Shown: positions 51,559 to 64,000, counted from the stretch's first letter. The stretch is 64,000 bases of DNA from Microtetraspora sp. NBRC 13810 (GCF_030268685.1 NZ_BSRQ01000002.1:620001-684000); one strand, 5' to 3'. The notes: generated from the sequence alone by a model not told the origin. Made by a program: numbers and translations.

Positions 51559-52091
51559 GCCCGCACCCCCTCCCGCAGCGCCACGCCGACCTGCGGGGCC
51601 ACCCGGTCCGCCCAGGCGCCGAGCACGCCGTCGAGGTCGCCGAGCTGGGACTCCAGCACGGCCAGGCCGGGCGTCGGGACGAAGGCGCCGAGTTCCACCA
51701 GCAGCGGGCGGAAGTGCACCTCCACCGCGAGCGCGTGCCGGGGGTCGCCCATGACCAGCAGGGGCAGCGCCGCCGCCCCGCTCAGCGCCCCGGAGGGCAG
51801 CCGGTCCAGGAACGCCTTCAGCAGGCCGGTGTAGGTGCCCTTGTAGGTGGGGCTCGCCAGCACCAGCACGTCGGCGGTCGCGGCGAGCTCCAGCGCGACC
51901 TCCACGCCGGACGAGGGCGTGGGCGAGAGCAGCGCGGGGGCCAGCGCCGCGAGGTCCACGACCTCGCGGGATCCGAGGTCGCGCGCCCCGGCGTCGCCGA
52001 GTGCGGTCACCAGTGCGTCTGTCGCGCCGACGGCCACGCCGTACGTTCGAGAGCCGGCTCGCGGATTACCCACCACAGTGAGGATCGTCAT
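51555..52091 (-). CDS. NADPH-dependent FMN reductase (SsuE-like)
   Basis: A 178-residue flavodoxin-fold FMN reductase. TVVGNPRAGSRT is the FMN phosphate loop, LVLASPTYKGTYTGLLKAFLDRLPSGAL the family-diagnostic region. It is the first gene of the two-gene flavin operon with the HpaC-like protein. SsuE-type enzymes deliver FMNH2 to sulfonate or other monooxygenases. The ATG at 52,091 is set by the start of homology; upstream codons are not conserved-looking. Confidence 0.88.
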   Translation of the reverse strand: MTILTVVGNPRAGSRTYGVAVGATDALVTALGDAGARDLGSREVVDLAALAPALLSPTPSSGVEVALELAATADVLVLASPTYKGTYTGLLKAFLDRLPSGALSGAAALPLLVMGDPRHALAVEVHFRPLLVELGAFVPTPGLAVLESQLGDLDGVLGAWADRVAPQVGVALREGVRA

Positions 52092-52195
52092 GAAATGTCC
52101 TCCAGGTCCCAGACGCGGAAGTCCATATGTACCCGGCCTGAATGGGACGACCTGGCACATAGCTTGACGTTACGCAGCCCCTATGGCTAAGTCAA

Positions 52196-52222
52196 TATTC
52201 CCTACTGGATTTAACGGGAATA
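52196..52222. promoter_or_regulatory. Inverted repeat upstream of flavin operon
   Basis: TATTCCC(13 nt)GGGAATA overlaps the stop codon of the metallo-beta-lactamase-fold gene, and both genes run on the minus strand. It could be an operator for the FMN-reductase operon or a weak terminator. The nearby AT-rich TAGCCATAGGGG region may hold the promoter. Confidence 0.4.
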
Positions 52223-53263
52223 CCAGAGATCCGGCTCTCCCGGGACTTTCCGCACCCGGTCCCTCGCCTCCAGCCACACCAGGTGGGCCAGCGTCTCGTT
52301 GTTGGCGCCCCTGCGCATGAAGGTGGGGATCGTCTCCCACGGGCGGGACCAGGTCAGCCTGGTCGCGAGGTCCCAGCAGCTCACTCCGTCGCCGCCGGCC
52401 AGCACGGTCTCGATCTCGGCCAGCCGCTCCTCGTGGTGCGCCATCACGTGGTCGACCCGTTCGGCCAGCTCCAGGAACCGGTACTCGTGGGCGGGCAGCA
52501 CCTCCTCCACGTCCCACTTGCGCACCGCCGCCAGCGCGTCCAGGTAGTCGGCCAGCGGGTTCCGGCCGGACTGGGGATGGACCGCCACCGCCGGAGTGAT
52601 CTTGGCGAGCACGTGGTCGCCGGAGAAGAGCACCCTGCGGTCGGGTTCGACGAAGCACAGGTGGCCGGGCGAGTGTCCCGGCGTCCACAGGGCCTGGAGG
52701 TGCCACCCGGGCAGGTCGATCCGCTCGTTGTCGCCGAGGAGCCGGTCCGGCTCGGCCATCTCGACGAAGTTCCTGATCATCCTGGAGGCGCCGGCCAGCT
52801 CGACCGCCGTCTCCGGCGGCACGCCGCAGCGCATCAGCAGCCCGCGCTCGGCCTCGATCAGCGAGTCGATCCGCGCCTCGTCGTAGCGGGCCTGGATGAG
52901 CCGCGCGTCCGCCTCGTGCAGGCCGATCCACGCCCCCGACTCGTCGCGCACCCGGCCCGCGAGGCCGTAATGGTCGGGGTGCATGTGCGTGACGAGCACG
53001 GCGCGCACGTCGGCGATCCCGAAGCCGGCCGTCCGCAGGCCGCCCACCAGGCCGTCGTACGCCTCGTCGGTGTTCCAGCCGGCGTCGACGATCGCCACCC
53101 CGTCCGGCAGCTCCAGCGCGTAGACCAGCACGTAACGCAGCGGGTTGATCGGGATCGGCACCGGGATGGACCACAGGCCCGGCCGCACCCGCTCCACCTC
53201 GGGGAACCCGCCGGTCCGCCACGCCTCCCGCTGCGCCTCGTTAGCCGCCGTCACCATGCGCAT
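52211..53263 (-). CDS. Metallo-beta-lactamase-fold hydrolase
   Basis: A 350-residue MBL-fold enzyme. The metal motif THMHPDHYGLAGR carries HxHxDH, TPGHSPGHLCF and FSGDHVLAKITPAV provide the next His and Asp, and LPAHEYRF the last His. The C-terminal part is helical, as in MBL thioesterase/glyoxalase II-like hydrolases of lipid metabolism. The ATG at 53,263 has AAAGGAG upstream. The substrate is unknown. Confidence 0.88.
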   Translation of the reverse strand: MRMVTAANEAQREAWRTGGFPEVERVRPGLWSIPVPIPINPLRYVLVYALELPDGVAIVDAGWNTDEAYDGLVGGLRTAGFGIADVRAVLVTHMHPDHYGLAGRVRDESGAWIGLHEADARLIQARYDEARIDSLIEAERGLLMRCGVPPETAVELAGASRMIRNFVEMAEPDRLLGDNERIDLPGWHLQALWTPGHSPGHLCFVEPDRRVLFSGDHVLAKITPAVAVHPQSGRNPLADYLDALAAVRKWDVEEVLPAHEYRFLELAERVDHVMAHHEERLAEIETVLAGGDGVSCWDLATRLTWSRPWETIPTFMRRGANNETLAHLVWLEARDRVRKVPGEPDLWYSR

Positions 53264-53343
53264 CCGGACTCCTTTCCGCCCTACGATTCTGCCCTGCGAC
53301 CGAACCATGTTCTATAGCCGGCGGCCCGCATAGAGTCGTGGGT

Positions 53344-54234
53344 ATGAAGCTTGGACGTGAGATCACCGACGACGGGCGCTTCACCCGGCAGCCCAACAGG
53401 TTCACCGAGCTGATCGGGACCACCGAGCCCGGTCGTTACCAGCTCTACGTCTCCTACGCCTGCCCGTGGGCGCACCGGTCACTGATCGTGCGCAGGTTGA
53501 CGGGCCTGGAGGAGGTGATCGGGGTGACCGCCGTCGACCCGATCAGGGACGAGAAGGGCTGGCGCTTCGACGGCACCGACCCGGTCACCGGCGCCTCCTA
53601 CCTCTCGGAGCTGTACCTCTCCTCCGACCCCGACTACACCGGCCGCTACACGGTCCCCTGTGTCTGGGACCGGATCGAGGAGCGCCTGGTCACCAACGAC
53701 TACCCGCAGATCACCCTGACCCTGGAGACGCTCTTCCGCCCGCTGCACCGGGAAGGCGCCCCCGACCTGTATCCCGAGCCGCTGCGCCCGGCCATCGACG
53801 AGCTGAACCAGCGGATCTACCGCGGGCTCAACAACGCCGTCTACGAGGCGGGCTTCGCCCGGGACCAGCGCGCCTACGAGGACGCGGCGGGCCGGGTCTT
53901 CGCCACCCTGGACGAGCTGGAGGCCCGCCTGAGCGGCAGCCGGTTCCTGCACGGGGACGAGATCACCGAGAGCGACATCCGGCTCTACCCGACGCTGGCC
54001 CGCTTCGACTCGGTCTACTACGGCCACTTCAAGTGCTCGCTGCGCCGGCTGACCGACTATCCGGCGCTGTGGGCCTACGCCCGCGACCTCTACCAGCGTC
54101 CCGCGTTCCGCGAGACCACCGACTTCGACCAGATCAAGCGGCACTACTACATCACGCAGACGAACGTGAACCCGAGCCGGATCGTCCCCGTGGGCCCGGT
54201 GCTGGACTGGGAAGCTCCACACGGGCGGGGCTGA
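53344..54234 (+). CDS. Xi-class glutathione S-transferase-like hydroquinone reductase
   Basis: A 296-residue Xi-class GST homologue. The catalytic Cys is in YVSYACPWAHRSLI, and RYTVPCVWDRIEERLVTNDYPQI and LYPEPLRPAIDELNQRIY are family hallmarks of S-glutathionyl-(chloro)hydroquinone reductases. In actinobacteria without glutathione the thiol may be mycothiol; that is inference. The 3' end overlaps the convergent MFS gene by 83 bp. Confidence 0.88.
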   Translation: MKLGREITDDGRFTRQPNRFTELIGTTEPGRYQLYVSYACPWAHRSLIVRRLTGLEEVIGVTAVDPIRDEKGWRFDGTDPVTGASYLSELYLSSDPDYTGRYTVPCVWDRIEERLVTNDYPQITLTLETLFRPLHREGAPDLYPEPLRPAIDELNQRIYRGLNNAVYEAGFARDQRAYEDAAGRVFATLDELEARLSGSRFLHGDEITESDIRLYPTLARFDSVYYGHFKCSLRRLTDYPALWAYARDLYQRPAFRETTDFDQIKRHYYITQTNVNPSRIVPVGPVLDWEAPHGRG

Positions 54235-55480
54235 CCTCGGGGAGCCGTACGAAGAGCGCCGCGGAGACCAGCACGACGACGGCCACCACGCCCCAGGTGC
54301 CGCCTATGCCGAGCTGGGCGGTCAGCCAGCCCAGGGCCAGCGAGGAGGTCATCCCGCCGAACTGCAGTTGGAGCGAGCTGACCGACATGAGCGTGGCCCG
54401 CCGGCCGGAGGCGACCCGCCGGTGCATCATCTCGGAGCGCAGCACCCCCACCGCGGACAGGGCGGCGTAGATCACGACATAGGCGGCCGCCGTGGCGACC
54501 ATGCCGGGGACGCCGTCGAGCGCGACCGACGCGGCGAGCGCGCCCACCGCCCCCGCCATGACCACGACGCCCGCGATCGAGCCGCCCACGGAGCCGCGGA
54601 ACAGCCGGGCGGCGGCCGGGGCGAGGGCGCTGCCCGCCGCGCCGGCGCCGAAGCCGAGCGCCGCGACCAGGGCATAGAGGGTGCCGCCGGTCTCCGCCTG
54701 CCCGGTGAGGCTCGCCAGCCGTTGCGGCGTCAGCAGCTCGATGCTGTTGAGCGCGACGCCGAACGCGAAGGAGATCAGCAGCAGCCGGCGCAGTCCCAGG
54801 TCGCGCAGCGCGAGCCGCAGCCCGTCGCGGACCGTCTCCGGCACGCCGCGCAGCACCGTGCCCAGGGTGGTCCGGTGGCGCGGCGGCTCGGGCATCGTGA
54901 CCAGCGCGGCCACCAGCAGGACCGCGGAGGCGACGACCGAGGCCAGCACCGGCACGGCGAGCGGGGAGACCGGCCCGTCCGGCACCAGCAGCGGGATCAG
55001 GCCGCCGGCCAGCACGCCCACGGCTAGGGACACCGAGCCCATCGCGCCGCCCCGGGCCAGGCCCGGCTTGAGGTCGGCGTCCGGCCCTTCCACCGCGTGC
55101 AGCGTGTCCACGTACCACGCCTCGGCGGGGCCGCTGGACAGCGCCCGCCCGATGCCGCGCAGCACCGCGGACAGCGCGAACGGCCACAGCGAGGTGGCGA
55201 ACGCCATCATGGCGACCCCGGCGAGCGCGAAGGCGGCGGAGGCGGCGAGCGTCCAGCGCCGCCCGATCACGTCGGCCAGGCCGCCGGTGGGCAGCTCCAG
55301 CGCGATGCACAGCGCCGAGTAGATCGCGCTCACCAGGCCGATCTCGGCGACGCTGAGCCCGCGCTCGCTCATGAGCAGGACCATCGGCGCGATGGTGAGG
55401 CCGGTGGGGAGCCAGGACAAGAAGCTGATCACGGCGAACCGGCGCCGGGCCGACGCCGCGGTCAGGGCTTCGAAGGGCAT
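54152..55480 (-). CDS. MFS transporter
   Basis: A 442-residue major facilitator with about 12 hydrophobic segments. Motif A-like GGLADVIGRRWTL follows helix 2, and the C-terminal 30 residues are Pro/Ser/Arg-rich. The gene starts 6 bp after the ArsR-type regulator gene on the same strand, so it is probably its regulatory target. The substrate is unknown. Its 3' end overlaps the convergent GST gene. Confidence 0.88.
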   Translation of the reverse strand: MPFEALTAASARRRFAVISFLSWLPTGLTIAPMVLLMSERGLSVAEIGLVSAIYSALCIALELPTGGLADVIGRRWTLAASAAFALAGVAMMAFATSLWPFALSAVLRGIGRALSSGPAEAWYVDTLHAVEGPDADLKPGLARGGAMGSVSLAVGVLAGGLIPLLVPDGPVSPLAVPVLASVVASAVLLVAALVTMPEPPRHRTTLGTVLRGVPETVRDGLRLALRDLGLRRLLLISFAFGVALNSIELLTPQRLASLTGQAETGGTLYALVAALGFGAGAAGSALAPAAARLFRGSVGGSIAGVVVMAGAVGALAASVALDGVPGMVATAAAYVVIYAALSAVGVLRSEMMHRRVASGRRATLMSVSSLQLQFGGMTSSLALGWLTAQLGIGGTWGVVAVVVLVSAALFVRLPEVSPARVELPSPAPGPRGRSGSGSRSSA

Positions 55481-55486
55481 GGAGGG

Positions 55487-56086
55487 TTACTCGCTTTCAC
55501 GGGGGGTGCCGCTCAGATAGGAGTCGAGATGGGTGCGCAGGAAGGCGGCCAGGTGCACGTGGACCTCCTTGGCCGCCGGGTCGCCCTCGTCGCGGGCGAC
55601 CAGCTCGTCGATCACCTCGACCAGCCGGGTCCACAGCTCCAGGACCGAGGCCGGGGTGAGCGTGGCCATGCGGTTGCTCATGCCGATCGCGTTGACCCAG
55701 TCCTCGGTCATCGCGCCCATGTCCTGCTCGAAGGCCGCGAACTCGGCGGTGAGGGCGGAGAGCTGCACGCCGCGCATGGCGCCGGCGGCGGCGCGCCCCT
55801 CGGGGGTGCCGGCCATGTCGGCGTTACGCCATGCGGTGTACTGGTGCTTGGCCCGCCAGCGGCGCTCCCTGGCGTCGCGCTGCCCGGGGTCCTCCTCGAT
55901 GAAGCCGTATTTGGCCAGCTCGCGGAGGTGGTAGCTGGTGAGCCCGGAGCTCTCGCCGACCTCGCGGGCCAGCTCGGTGGCGGTCGCCGGGCCGTGCGTG
56001 CGCAGGCGCCCCAGCATGCGCACGCGTAACGGATGCGCGACCGCCTTGAGGGTGCGCGGATCGGAGATCTGGAAGTATTCGCTCAC
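55487..56086 (-). CDS. ArsR-type helix-turn-helix regulator
   Basis: A 199-residue winged-helix regulator. ISDPRTLKAVAHPLRVRMLGRLRTHGPATATELAREVGESSGLTSYHLRELAKYGFIEE is the ArsR/HTH_20 domain. A C-terminal dimerisation/ligand region of about 110 residues follows. No Cys metal site is seen. The GTG at 56,086 begins the conserved part and abuts the nested operator, so the mRNA may be leaderless; a TTG at 56,107 would lie inside that operator. It is followed by the MFS gene. Confidence 0.85.
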   Translation of the reverse strand: MSEYFQISDPRTLKAVAHPLRVRMLGRLRTHGPATATELAREVGESSGLTSYHLRELAKYGFIEEDPGQRDARERRWRAKHQYTAWRNADMAGTPEGRAAAGAMRGVQLSALTAEFAAFEQDMGAMTEDWVNAIGMSNRMATLTPASVLELWTRLVEVIDELVARDEGDPAAKEVHVHLAAFLRTHLDSYLSGTPRESE

Positions 56087-56137
56087 ATCGCAAGGATAGC
56101 TTTGCAAAGAGAGCTTTGCAAAGTGTTCCTTGCGATG
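56086..56137. promoter_or_regulatory. Nested palindromic operator of the ArsR-type gene
   Basis: An 11-bp perfect inverted repeat, CATCGCAAGGA (56,086-56,096) and TCCTTGCGATG (56,127-56,137), encloses two identical palindromes CTTTGCAAAG (56,100-56,109 and 56,114-56,123). The arrangement suggests cooperative binding of several dimers and tight autoregulation. Confidence 0.75.
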
Positions 56138-56232
56138 AAACGTTCACGGCTGTCGTCGCACGGAGATCCATCCGGGCGGGTGGTTCATTGACGGCGGGGA
56201 AAGGCGCTGGAAGCATCGGGGGTCCCCCGAAT

Positions 56233-56246
56233 TGGGAGCGCTCCCA
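56233..56246. promoter_or_regulatory. CebR box upstream of GH9 cellulase
   Basis: TGGGAGCGCTCCCA is exactly the palindrome bound by CebR, the LacI-family cello-oligosaccharide-responsive repressor of actinomycete cellulases. It lies 26 bp before the GH9 ATG, indicating cellobiose-inducible expression. CebR itself is not in the window. Confidence 0.88.
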
Positions 56247-56272
56247 TATCGCCCTCACCCCCCGGAGGACGC

Positions 56273-58816
56273 ATGACCAGACGGCTGGCCGTCGTCGCGG
56301 CGCTCGCCCTGGCGGCGCTGTCCGCACCCCTCGCCCCGCCGGCCGCCGCCGACCCGGGCCCCGAGCAGATCGTCAACGGCGGCTTCGACGGCGGCACCGC
56401 GCCCTGGTGGCACACGCCCAACACCTCGTTCGAGGTGGACGACGGGCGGCTGTGCGCCGACATCCCCGGCGGCACCGCCAACCCGTGGGACGTGATCATC
56501 GGCCAGGACGACGTCGCCCTGGTACGAGACGAGACCTACGCCTACTCCTTCACCGCCTCCGCCGTCCCCGCCGCCACGGTCAGGGCCCTCGTCCAGCTCC
56601 CCGTGGACCCCTACACCCAGTACGTCGCGGGCAACCCGCAGCTCGGCGCCTCCGGCGGCGCCCACTCCTTCACCTTCACCTCACCGGTGGACCTGCCGAA
56701 CGCCCAGGTGGCCTTCCAGCTCGGCGGCAGGGCCGAACCGTGGCGGTTCTGCGTGGACGACGTCTCACTCACGGGAGGAGCACCACCCGACGTGTACGAA
56801 CCGGACACCGGCCCGCGGGTACGGGTGAACATGTCCGCCTACCTGCCCGACGGCCCCAAGAACGCCACGCTCGTCACCGAACGGACCGAACCGGTGGACT
56901 GGCGGCTCAAGGACGCCGGCGGCGACACCGTGGCCTCCGGCACGACCCGCCCGCGCGGCCTCGACCAGAGCTCCGGCCAGAACGTGCACTCGATCGACTT
57001 CGGCGCGCACGACGAGCCCGGCACCGGCTACACGCTGGAGGCCGACGGCGACACCAGCCGCCCCTTCGACATCGGCGGGAACCTCTACGAGACGCTCAGG
57101 ACCGACGCGCTGAAGTTCTACTACACCCAGCGCAGCGGCATCGAGATCCGCGACGACCTGCGCCCCGGGTACGGCCGGCCGGCCGGGCACGTGGGCGTCG
57201 CACCCAACCGGGGCGACGTCGAGGTCCCCTGCCAGCCCGGCGGCTGCGACTACACCCTCGACGTCAGGGGCGGCTGGTACGACGCCGGCGACCACGGGAA
57301 ATACGTGGTCAACGGCGGCATCTCGGTACACCAGCTGATGTCCGCCTTCGAACGGGCCAAGGCCACCGGGCTCTTCGAGGACGGCGAGCTCGCGATCCCG
57401 GAGAGCGGCAACGGCGTCCCCGACGTGCTCGACGAGGCCAGGTGGGAGCAGGAGTTCCTGCTCAGCATGCAGGTGCCCGACGGCGAGCCGTACGCGGGGA
57501 TGGCCCATCACAAGATCCACGACGCGCAGTGGACCGGGCTGCCGCTGCTGCCGCACCTCGACCCTCAGCCGCGCGAGCTGCACCCGCCCTCCACCGCGGC
57601 CACGCTCAACCTCGCCGCCACCGCGGCGCAGGCGGCCCGGCTGTTCGCGCCCTACGACGCGGCGTTCGCGGCGCGCAACCTCGCCGCGGCGCGCAAGGCG
57701 TGGGCCGCGGCCAGGGCCAACCCGGCCCGCTACGCGAGCCCGGACGACGGGGTGGGCGGCGGCCCCTACAACGACGACAACGTGACCGACGAGTTCTACT
57801 GGGCCGCCGCCGAGCTCTACCTGACCACCGGCGAGAAGGCGTTCCGCGACCAGGTGCTCGCCTCGCCGCACCACACCGGCGACATCTGGCGGGCGAGCGG
57901 CTTCGACTGGGGCTACACGGCGCCGCTCGGCCGGCTCCAGCTCGCCACCGTGCCCAGCGACCTGCCCGGCCGCGACGCCGTACGGGCCTCGGTGCTGGCG
58001 GGCGCCGACCGCTACCTCGCCGCCCAGCGGGCCCACCCGTACGGCCTGCCGTACGCGCCGGAGGGGAACTCCTACGCCTGGGGCTCCAACAATCTCATCC
58101 TCAACAACATGGTCGTCATGGCCGTGGCGCACGATCTCAGCGGGGACCGGAAGTACCTCGACGGGGTGCTGGAGGGGATGGACTACATCCTCGGCCGCAA
58201 CGCGCTCAACCAGTCCTACGTGACCGGCTACGGCGAGGTCGCCTCCCGCAACCAGCACAGCCGGTGGTACGCCCGCCAGCTCGACCCCGACCTGCCCGGC
58301 CCGCCCAGGGGCACGCTGGCCGGCGGGCCGAACTCCGCCATCCAGGACCCGGTGGCGCAACGGCTGCTGCGCGGCTGCGCGCCGCAGTTCTGCTACGTCG
58401 ACGACATCGAGTCCTGGGCCACCAACGAGCTCACCATCAACTGGAACTCGCCGCTGGCCTGGGTCTCCGCGTTCCTCGCCGCGCCGCTGCCCGCGCCGTC
58501 CGGCTGCCTGGTGACCTACACCAAGCACGCCCGCTGGCCCTCCGGCTTCAACGCGCAGGTGACGATCAAGAACACCGGCGCGGAGACCGTGGACGGCTGG
58601 ACGCTGCGTTGGTCCTTCCTCGGCGGCCGGCGGGTGACGGAGCACTGGAGCGCCGAGGTGACCCAGTCGGGCGCCGCCGTCACCGCGCGCAACCTGCCGT
58701 GGAACCGCGAGATCCCGCCCGGCGGCGCGGTCACCTTCGGCTTCCTCGGCGCCAACGCCCCCGGCGCCGACCCCGCCCCCGACCTCTTCCTGCTCGACGG
58801 CGCCCCCTGCCGCTGA
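56273..58816 (+). CDS. Secreted GH9 endoglucanase with CBM4/9, CelD_N and CBM2
   Basis: An 847-residue cellulase. A signal peptide of about 26 residues ends APPAAA. A CBM4/9-like domain (about 30-165), an Ig-like CelD_N domain (about 180-265), the GH9 catalytic domain (about 270-730) and a C-terminal CBM2 (about 740-847) follow. Catalytic features are D337 and D340 in DAGDHGKY, H662 in NQHSRW and the acid E719 in [11 protein letters not shown]. It cleaves beta-1,4-glucan outside the cell. The CebR box upstream gives cellobiose control. Confidence 0.95.
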   Translation: MTRRLAVVAALALAALSAPLAPPAAADPGPEQIVNGGFDGGTAPWWHTPNTSFEVDDGRLCADIPGGTANPWDVIIGQDDVALVRDETYAYSFTASAVPAATVRALVQLPVDPYTQYVAGNPQLGASGGAHSFTFTSPVDLPNAQVAFQLGGRAEPWRFCVDDVSLTGGAPPDVYEPDTGPRVRVNMSAYLPDGPKNATLVTERTEPVDWRLKDAGGDTVASGTTRPRGLDQSSGQNVHSIDFGAHDEPGTGYTLEADGDTSRPFDIGGNLYETLRTDALKFYYTQRSGIEIRDDLRPGYGRPAGHVGVAPNRGDVEVPCQPGGCDYTLDVRGGWYDAGDHGKYVVNGGISVHQLMSAFERAKATGLFEDGELAIPESGNGVPDVLDEARWEQEFLLSMQVPDGEPYAGMAHHKIHDAQWTGLPLLPHLDPQPRELHPPSTAATLNLAATAAQAARLFAPYDAAFAARNLAAARKAWAAARANPARYASPDDGVGGGPYNDDNVTDEFYWAAAELYLTTGEKAFRDQVLASPHHTGDIWRASGFDWGYTAPLGRLQLATVPSDLPGRDAVRASVLAGADRYLAAQRAHPYGLPYAPEGNSYAWGSNNLILNNMVVMAVAHDLSGDRKYLDGVLEGMDYILGRNALNQSYVTGYGEVASRNQHSRWYARQLDPDLPGPPRGTLAGGPNSAIQDPVAQRLLRGCAPQFCYVDDIESWATNELTINWNSPLAWVSAFLAAPLPAPSGCLVTYTKHARWPSGFNAQVTIKNTGAETVDGWTLRWSFLGGRRVTEHWSAEVTQSGAAVTARNLPWNREIPPGGAVTFGFLGANAPGADPAPDLFLLDGAPCR

Positions 58817-58824
58817 GCCCCGCT

Positions 58825-58865
58825 CCCGGCCCGCCGCCCGGCTCTCGGGGGTGCGGCGGGCCGGG
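58825..58865 (+). terminator. Hairpin after GH9 gene
   Basis: CCCGGCCCGCCGC pairs with GCGGCGGGCCGGG over a 15-nt loop, 8 bp after the stop codon. Confidence 0.78.
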
Positions 58866-58919
58866 TCTCCCCGCGTGTTCCGCCGGGACACCCCTCCACC
58901 TGGGATTAGGCTGGGGGAC

Positions 58920-59588
58920 GTGGGGATCGAGGACATCTGGGTGGACAAGGCGGTCAGCGGGCTGCGCCCCGACTTCGCGGTGCTTCTCATCGGGGCGTAC
59001 GGCATGCGCAACGGGCCCTCCGACGACCGGTCGCGCGAGTGGCTGGCCAAGGCGGCCCTCCGGGCGGTGACCCTCGGCCACGAGAAGATCGAGTCCTGGC
59101 GGGAGGCCTACCGCTCCTTCGGCGCCAAACCGCAGCGGACCAGGCCGTCGGTCGACGCCCTCATCCGCAGGGCGCCGCTGCCCGAGATCAACCTGGTGGT
59201 CGACGCCTACAACGCGGTGAGCGTCGCGCACTCGCTGCCCATCGGCGGCGAGGACCTCGGGCGGTACCAGGGCACCGCCCGGCTGGTCAGGGCCACCGGC
59301 GAGGAGCCGTTCGACACCGTCGACCGGGGCGAGGCGTTCGTCGAGCACCCGGAGATCGGCGAGGTCGTGTGGCGCGACGACCTGGGCGTCACCTGCCGCA
59401 GGTGGAACTGGCGCCAGTGCGTGCGCACCCGCATCACCAAGGACACCGTCGACGGGCTCTTCATCCTGGAGCGGCTCGCCCCGCTGGAGCTCGACGAGCT
59501 GAGCGCCGCCGGCGACGAGCTGACCGTCCTGCTGCGCGAGATCTCCCCGGAGGTCCGCATCGAAACCCGGCTTGTCACCTCCTGGTGA
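58920..59588 (+). CDS. B3/B4 tRNA-binding domain protein
   Basis: A 222-residue stand-alone B3/B4 domain, as found in the editing region of phenylalanyl-tRNA synthetase beta. LVVDAYNAVSVAHSLPIGGEDLGRYQG, FVEHPEIGEVVWRDDLGVTCRRWNWRQCVRTRI and DELTVLLREI are characteristic. Free-standing forms may edit mischarged tRNA or act on other aminoacyl substrates; the function is not settled. The GTG at 58,920 has TGGGGG just upstream. Confidence 0.83.
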   Translation: MGIEDIWVDKAVSGLRPDFAVLLIGAYGMRNGPSDDRSREWLAKAALRAVTLGHEKIESWREAYRSFGAKPQRTRPSVDALIRRAPLPEINLVVDAYNAVSVAHSLPIGGEDLGRYQGTARLVRATGEEPFDTVDRGEAFVEHPEIGEVVWRDDLGVTCRRWNWRQCVRTRITKDTVDGLFILERLAPLELDELSAAGDELTVLLREISPEVRIETRLVTSW

Positions 59589-59780
59589 CAGGCATCAGAC
59601 CCGCCGGCACCTGGGCGCGCACCGTCCGGGACAGCCACCCGGGCGTGACCTTCGCGACGCGTCCTGGGAGTATCGGGCAAGGACCCTCGCCAGGGCGGCG
59701 TCCGCCACCTTGGCGGGAGAGTAACCTTGAACAGGTTCTCTATCATCAACGCCGATCTGCGGAAGAGGGCGATTTCCGCC

Positions 59781-63446
<3,666 letters not shown>

Positions 63447-63466
63447 TCGGCAACGATGGAGGAAGG

Positions 63467-63493
63467 GGCCTCCCACGGTCGCCGTGGGGGGCC
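63467..63493 (+). terminator. Hairpin after kgd
   Basis: GGCCTCCCACGG pairs with CCGTGGGGGGCC (one G-T pair) over a 3-nt loop. It is followed by TCTTCCC, 20 bp past the kgd stop. Confidence 0.78.
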
Positions 63494-63523
63494 TCTTCCC
63501 ATGTACCACCAGGACGGCAGGCA

Positions 63524-63700
63524 ATGTACTTCACGGATCGGGGCATCGAGGAGCTCGTCGAGCGCCGGGGTGCCGAGGACGTCACCATCGGCTGGCTGGC
63601 CGAGCGGCTGCGCGAGTTCGTGGATCTGAACCCGGAGTTCGAGACGCCGGTCGAGCGGCTGGCCACCTGGCTGGCCCGGCTGGACGACGAGGACGAGTGA
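63524..63700 (+). CDS. DUF6104 small protein
   Basis: A 58-residue acidic protein, MYFTDRGIEELVERRGAEDV...IGWLAERLREFVDLNPEFETPVERLATWLARLDDEDE, matching the small actinobacterial DUF6104 family that is conserved downstream of kgd. Function is unknown. It is mostly alpha-helical with a coiled-coil-like C-terminus. Confidence 0.85.
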   Translation: MYFTDRGIEELVERRGAEDVTIGWLAERLREFVDLNPEFETPVERLATWLARLDDEDE

Positions 63701-63717
63701 CCTCTGCCCGACGACAA

Positions 63718-63762
63718 ACGCGATACATCTTGACTTTCGCCAGACGCGACATATCGTGTCTT
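63718..63762. promoter_or_regulatory. Promoter/operator of DUF4097-like gene
   Basis: TTGACT (63,730-63,735) and TATCGT (63,752-63,757) form a plausible -35/-10 pair with a 16-bp spacer. GACATATCGTGTC overlaps the -10 as an inverted repeat, and a related CGCGATACATC lies just upstream. A repressor site is likely. Confidence 0.5.
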
Positions 63763-63793
63763 GTGTAGGTACTCGCGTGAGAAGGGCGGGGCC

Positions 63794-64000
63794 ATGCCCC
63801 AGTGGACGATAGACCGGCCGGAAAAGCTCACCTTCGGCCCGGTGCGCCGGCTCAACGTGCGCATCGTGGCGGGTCGGCTGGCCGTACTGGCCAGTGACGG
63901 GCCGCCGACCCTTGAGGTGACCGACATCGGCACCCCGCCGTTGGTCGTCACCCACGACGACGACGGCACGCTCACCGTGGCGTACAAGGACCTCACCTGG
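63794..64000 (+). CDS. DUF4097-like protein, N-terminus only
   Basis: 69 codons are visible: MPQWTIDRPEKLTFGPVRRLNVRIVAGRLAVLASDGPPTLEV...PLVVTHDDDGTLTVAYKDLTW. This matches the start of actinobacterial DUF4097 putative adhesin-like proteins, which form beta-helix-like repeats and are often linked to PadR regulators. The rest lies past the window edge. A GAAGGGCGGGG sequence precedes the ATG. Confidence 0.75.
   Translation, partial: MPQWTIDRPEKLTFGPVRRLNVRIVAGRLAVLASDGPPTLEVTDIGTPPLVVTHDDDGTLTVAYKDLTW

Noticed and set aside
53297-53316. Third KstR-like site near the MBL/GST divergent promoter
   Set aside because: GAACCATGTTC has a 3-bp centre instead of the 2-bp spacing of AACnnGTT, so it does not fit the consensus.

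Overview
The window is high-GC DNA from an actinomycete. A filamentous Streptosporangiales- or Streptomyces-like organism fits best: it carries a Kgd-type multifunctional 2-oxoglutarate enzyme, an F420-dependent PPOX enzyme, a mycothiol-dependent nitroreductase-like protein, XRE/DUF397 pairs, DUF6104, and secreted GH95 and GH9 glycosidases. The species cannot be fixed from the sequence alone.

Layout. 1-7.7 kb is an L-fucose locus. A minus-strand operon (L-fuconate dehydratase, 2-keto-3-deoxy-sugar-acid dehydrogenase, sugar-binding lipoprotein, ABC ATPase) diverges from a secreted GH95 alpha-L-fucosidase, with repeated ACATCGGATG palindromes between them. 7.8-16.6 kb is mixed: a P450 behind a KstR-like operator, an HxlR regulator diverging from an MFS pump, a methyltransferase, an XRE/DUF397 pair, a TetR regulator diverging from a decayed FAD monooxygenase, and a nitroreductase. 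17.1-26.1 kb looks like a sugar/lipid locus: GDP-mannose 4,6-dehydratase, GT4 glycosyltransferase, methyltransferase, a squalene-cyclase-fold protein, a very unusual ketosynthase-acyltransferase protein and a second methyltransferase. The ketosynthase-acyltransferase protein has Gly at both catalytic nucleophile positions and several in-frame tandem-repeat insertions. 26.3-28.1 kb is an oxidative operon (F420/PPOX enzyme, [3Fe-4S] ferredoxin, zinc alcohol dehydrogenase) behind a second KstR-like motif.

28.1-40.6 kb is an accessory island bracketed by two copies, in direct orientation, of a fragment of a SCO6745-family gene, 12,255 bp apart. It holds an isoaspartate-methyltransferase-like gene, a frameshifted XRE regulator, a seven-gene plus-strand sugar operon (epimerase, HD protein, unknown protein, epimerase, DegT aminotransferase, GT2, phosphotransferase) and a decayed XRE/DUF397 module. 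40.8-47.9 kb is a second sugar operon: ROK regulator, Rbs-type ABC transporter, Gfo/Idh/MocA dehydrogenase and TIM-barrel isomerase. 48.2-56.1 kb holds a LysE exporter, SDR, DapB-like oxidoreductase, two flavin reductases, a metallo-beta-lactamase-fold hydrolase, a glutathionyl-hydroquinone-reductase-like GST, an MFS transporter and an ArsR-type regulator. 56.2-64 kb holds a CebR-box GH9 cellulase, a B3/B4-domain protein, kgd, a DUF6104 protein and the start of a DUF4097-like protein.

A recurring theme is short tandem-repeat expansion. It occurs inside genes (KS-AT protein, FAD monooxygenase, HxlR tail) and between them (16.2, 17.0 and 25.4 kb). Frameshifts concentrate in the FAD monooxygenase and in the regulators of the accessory island.
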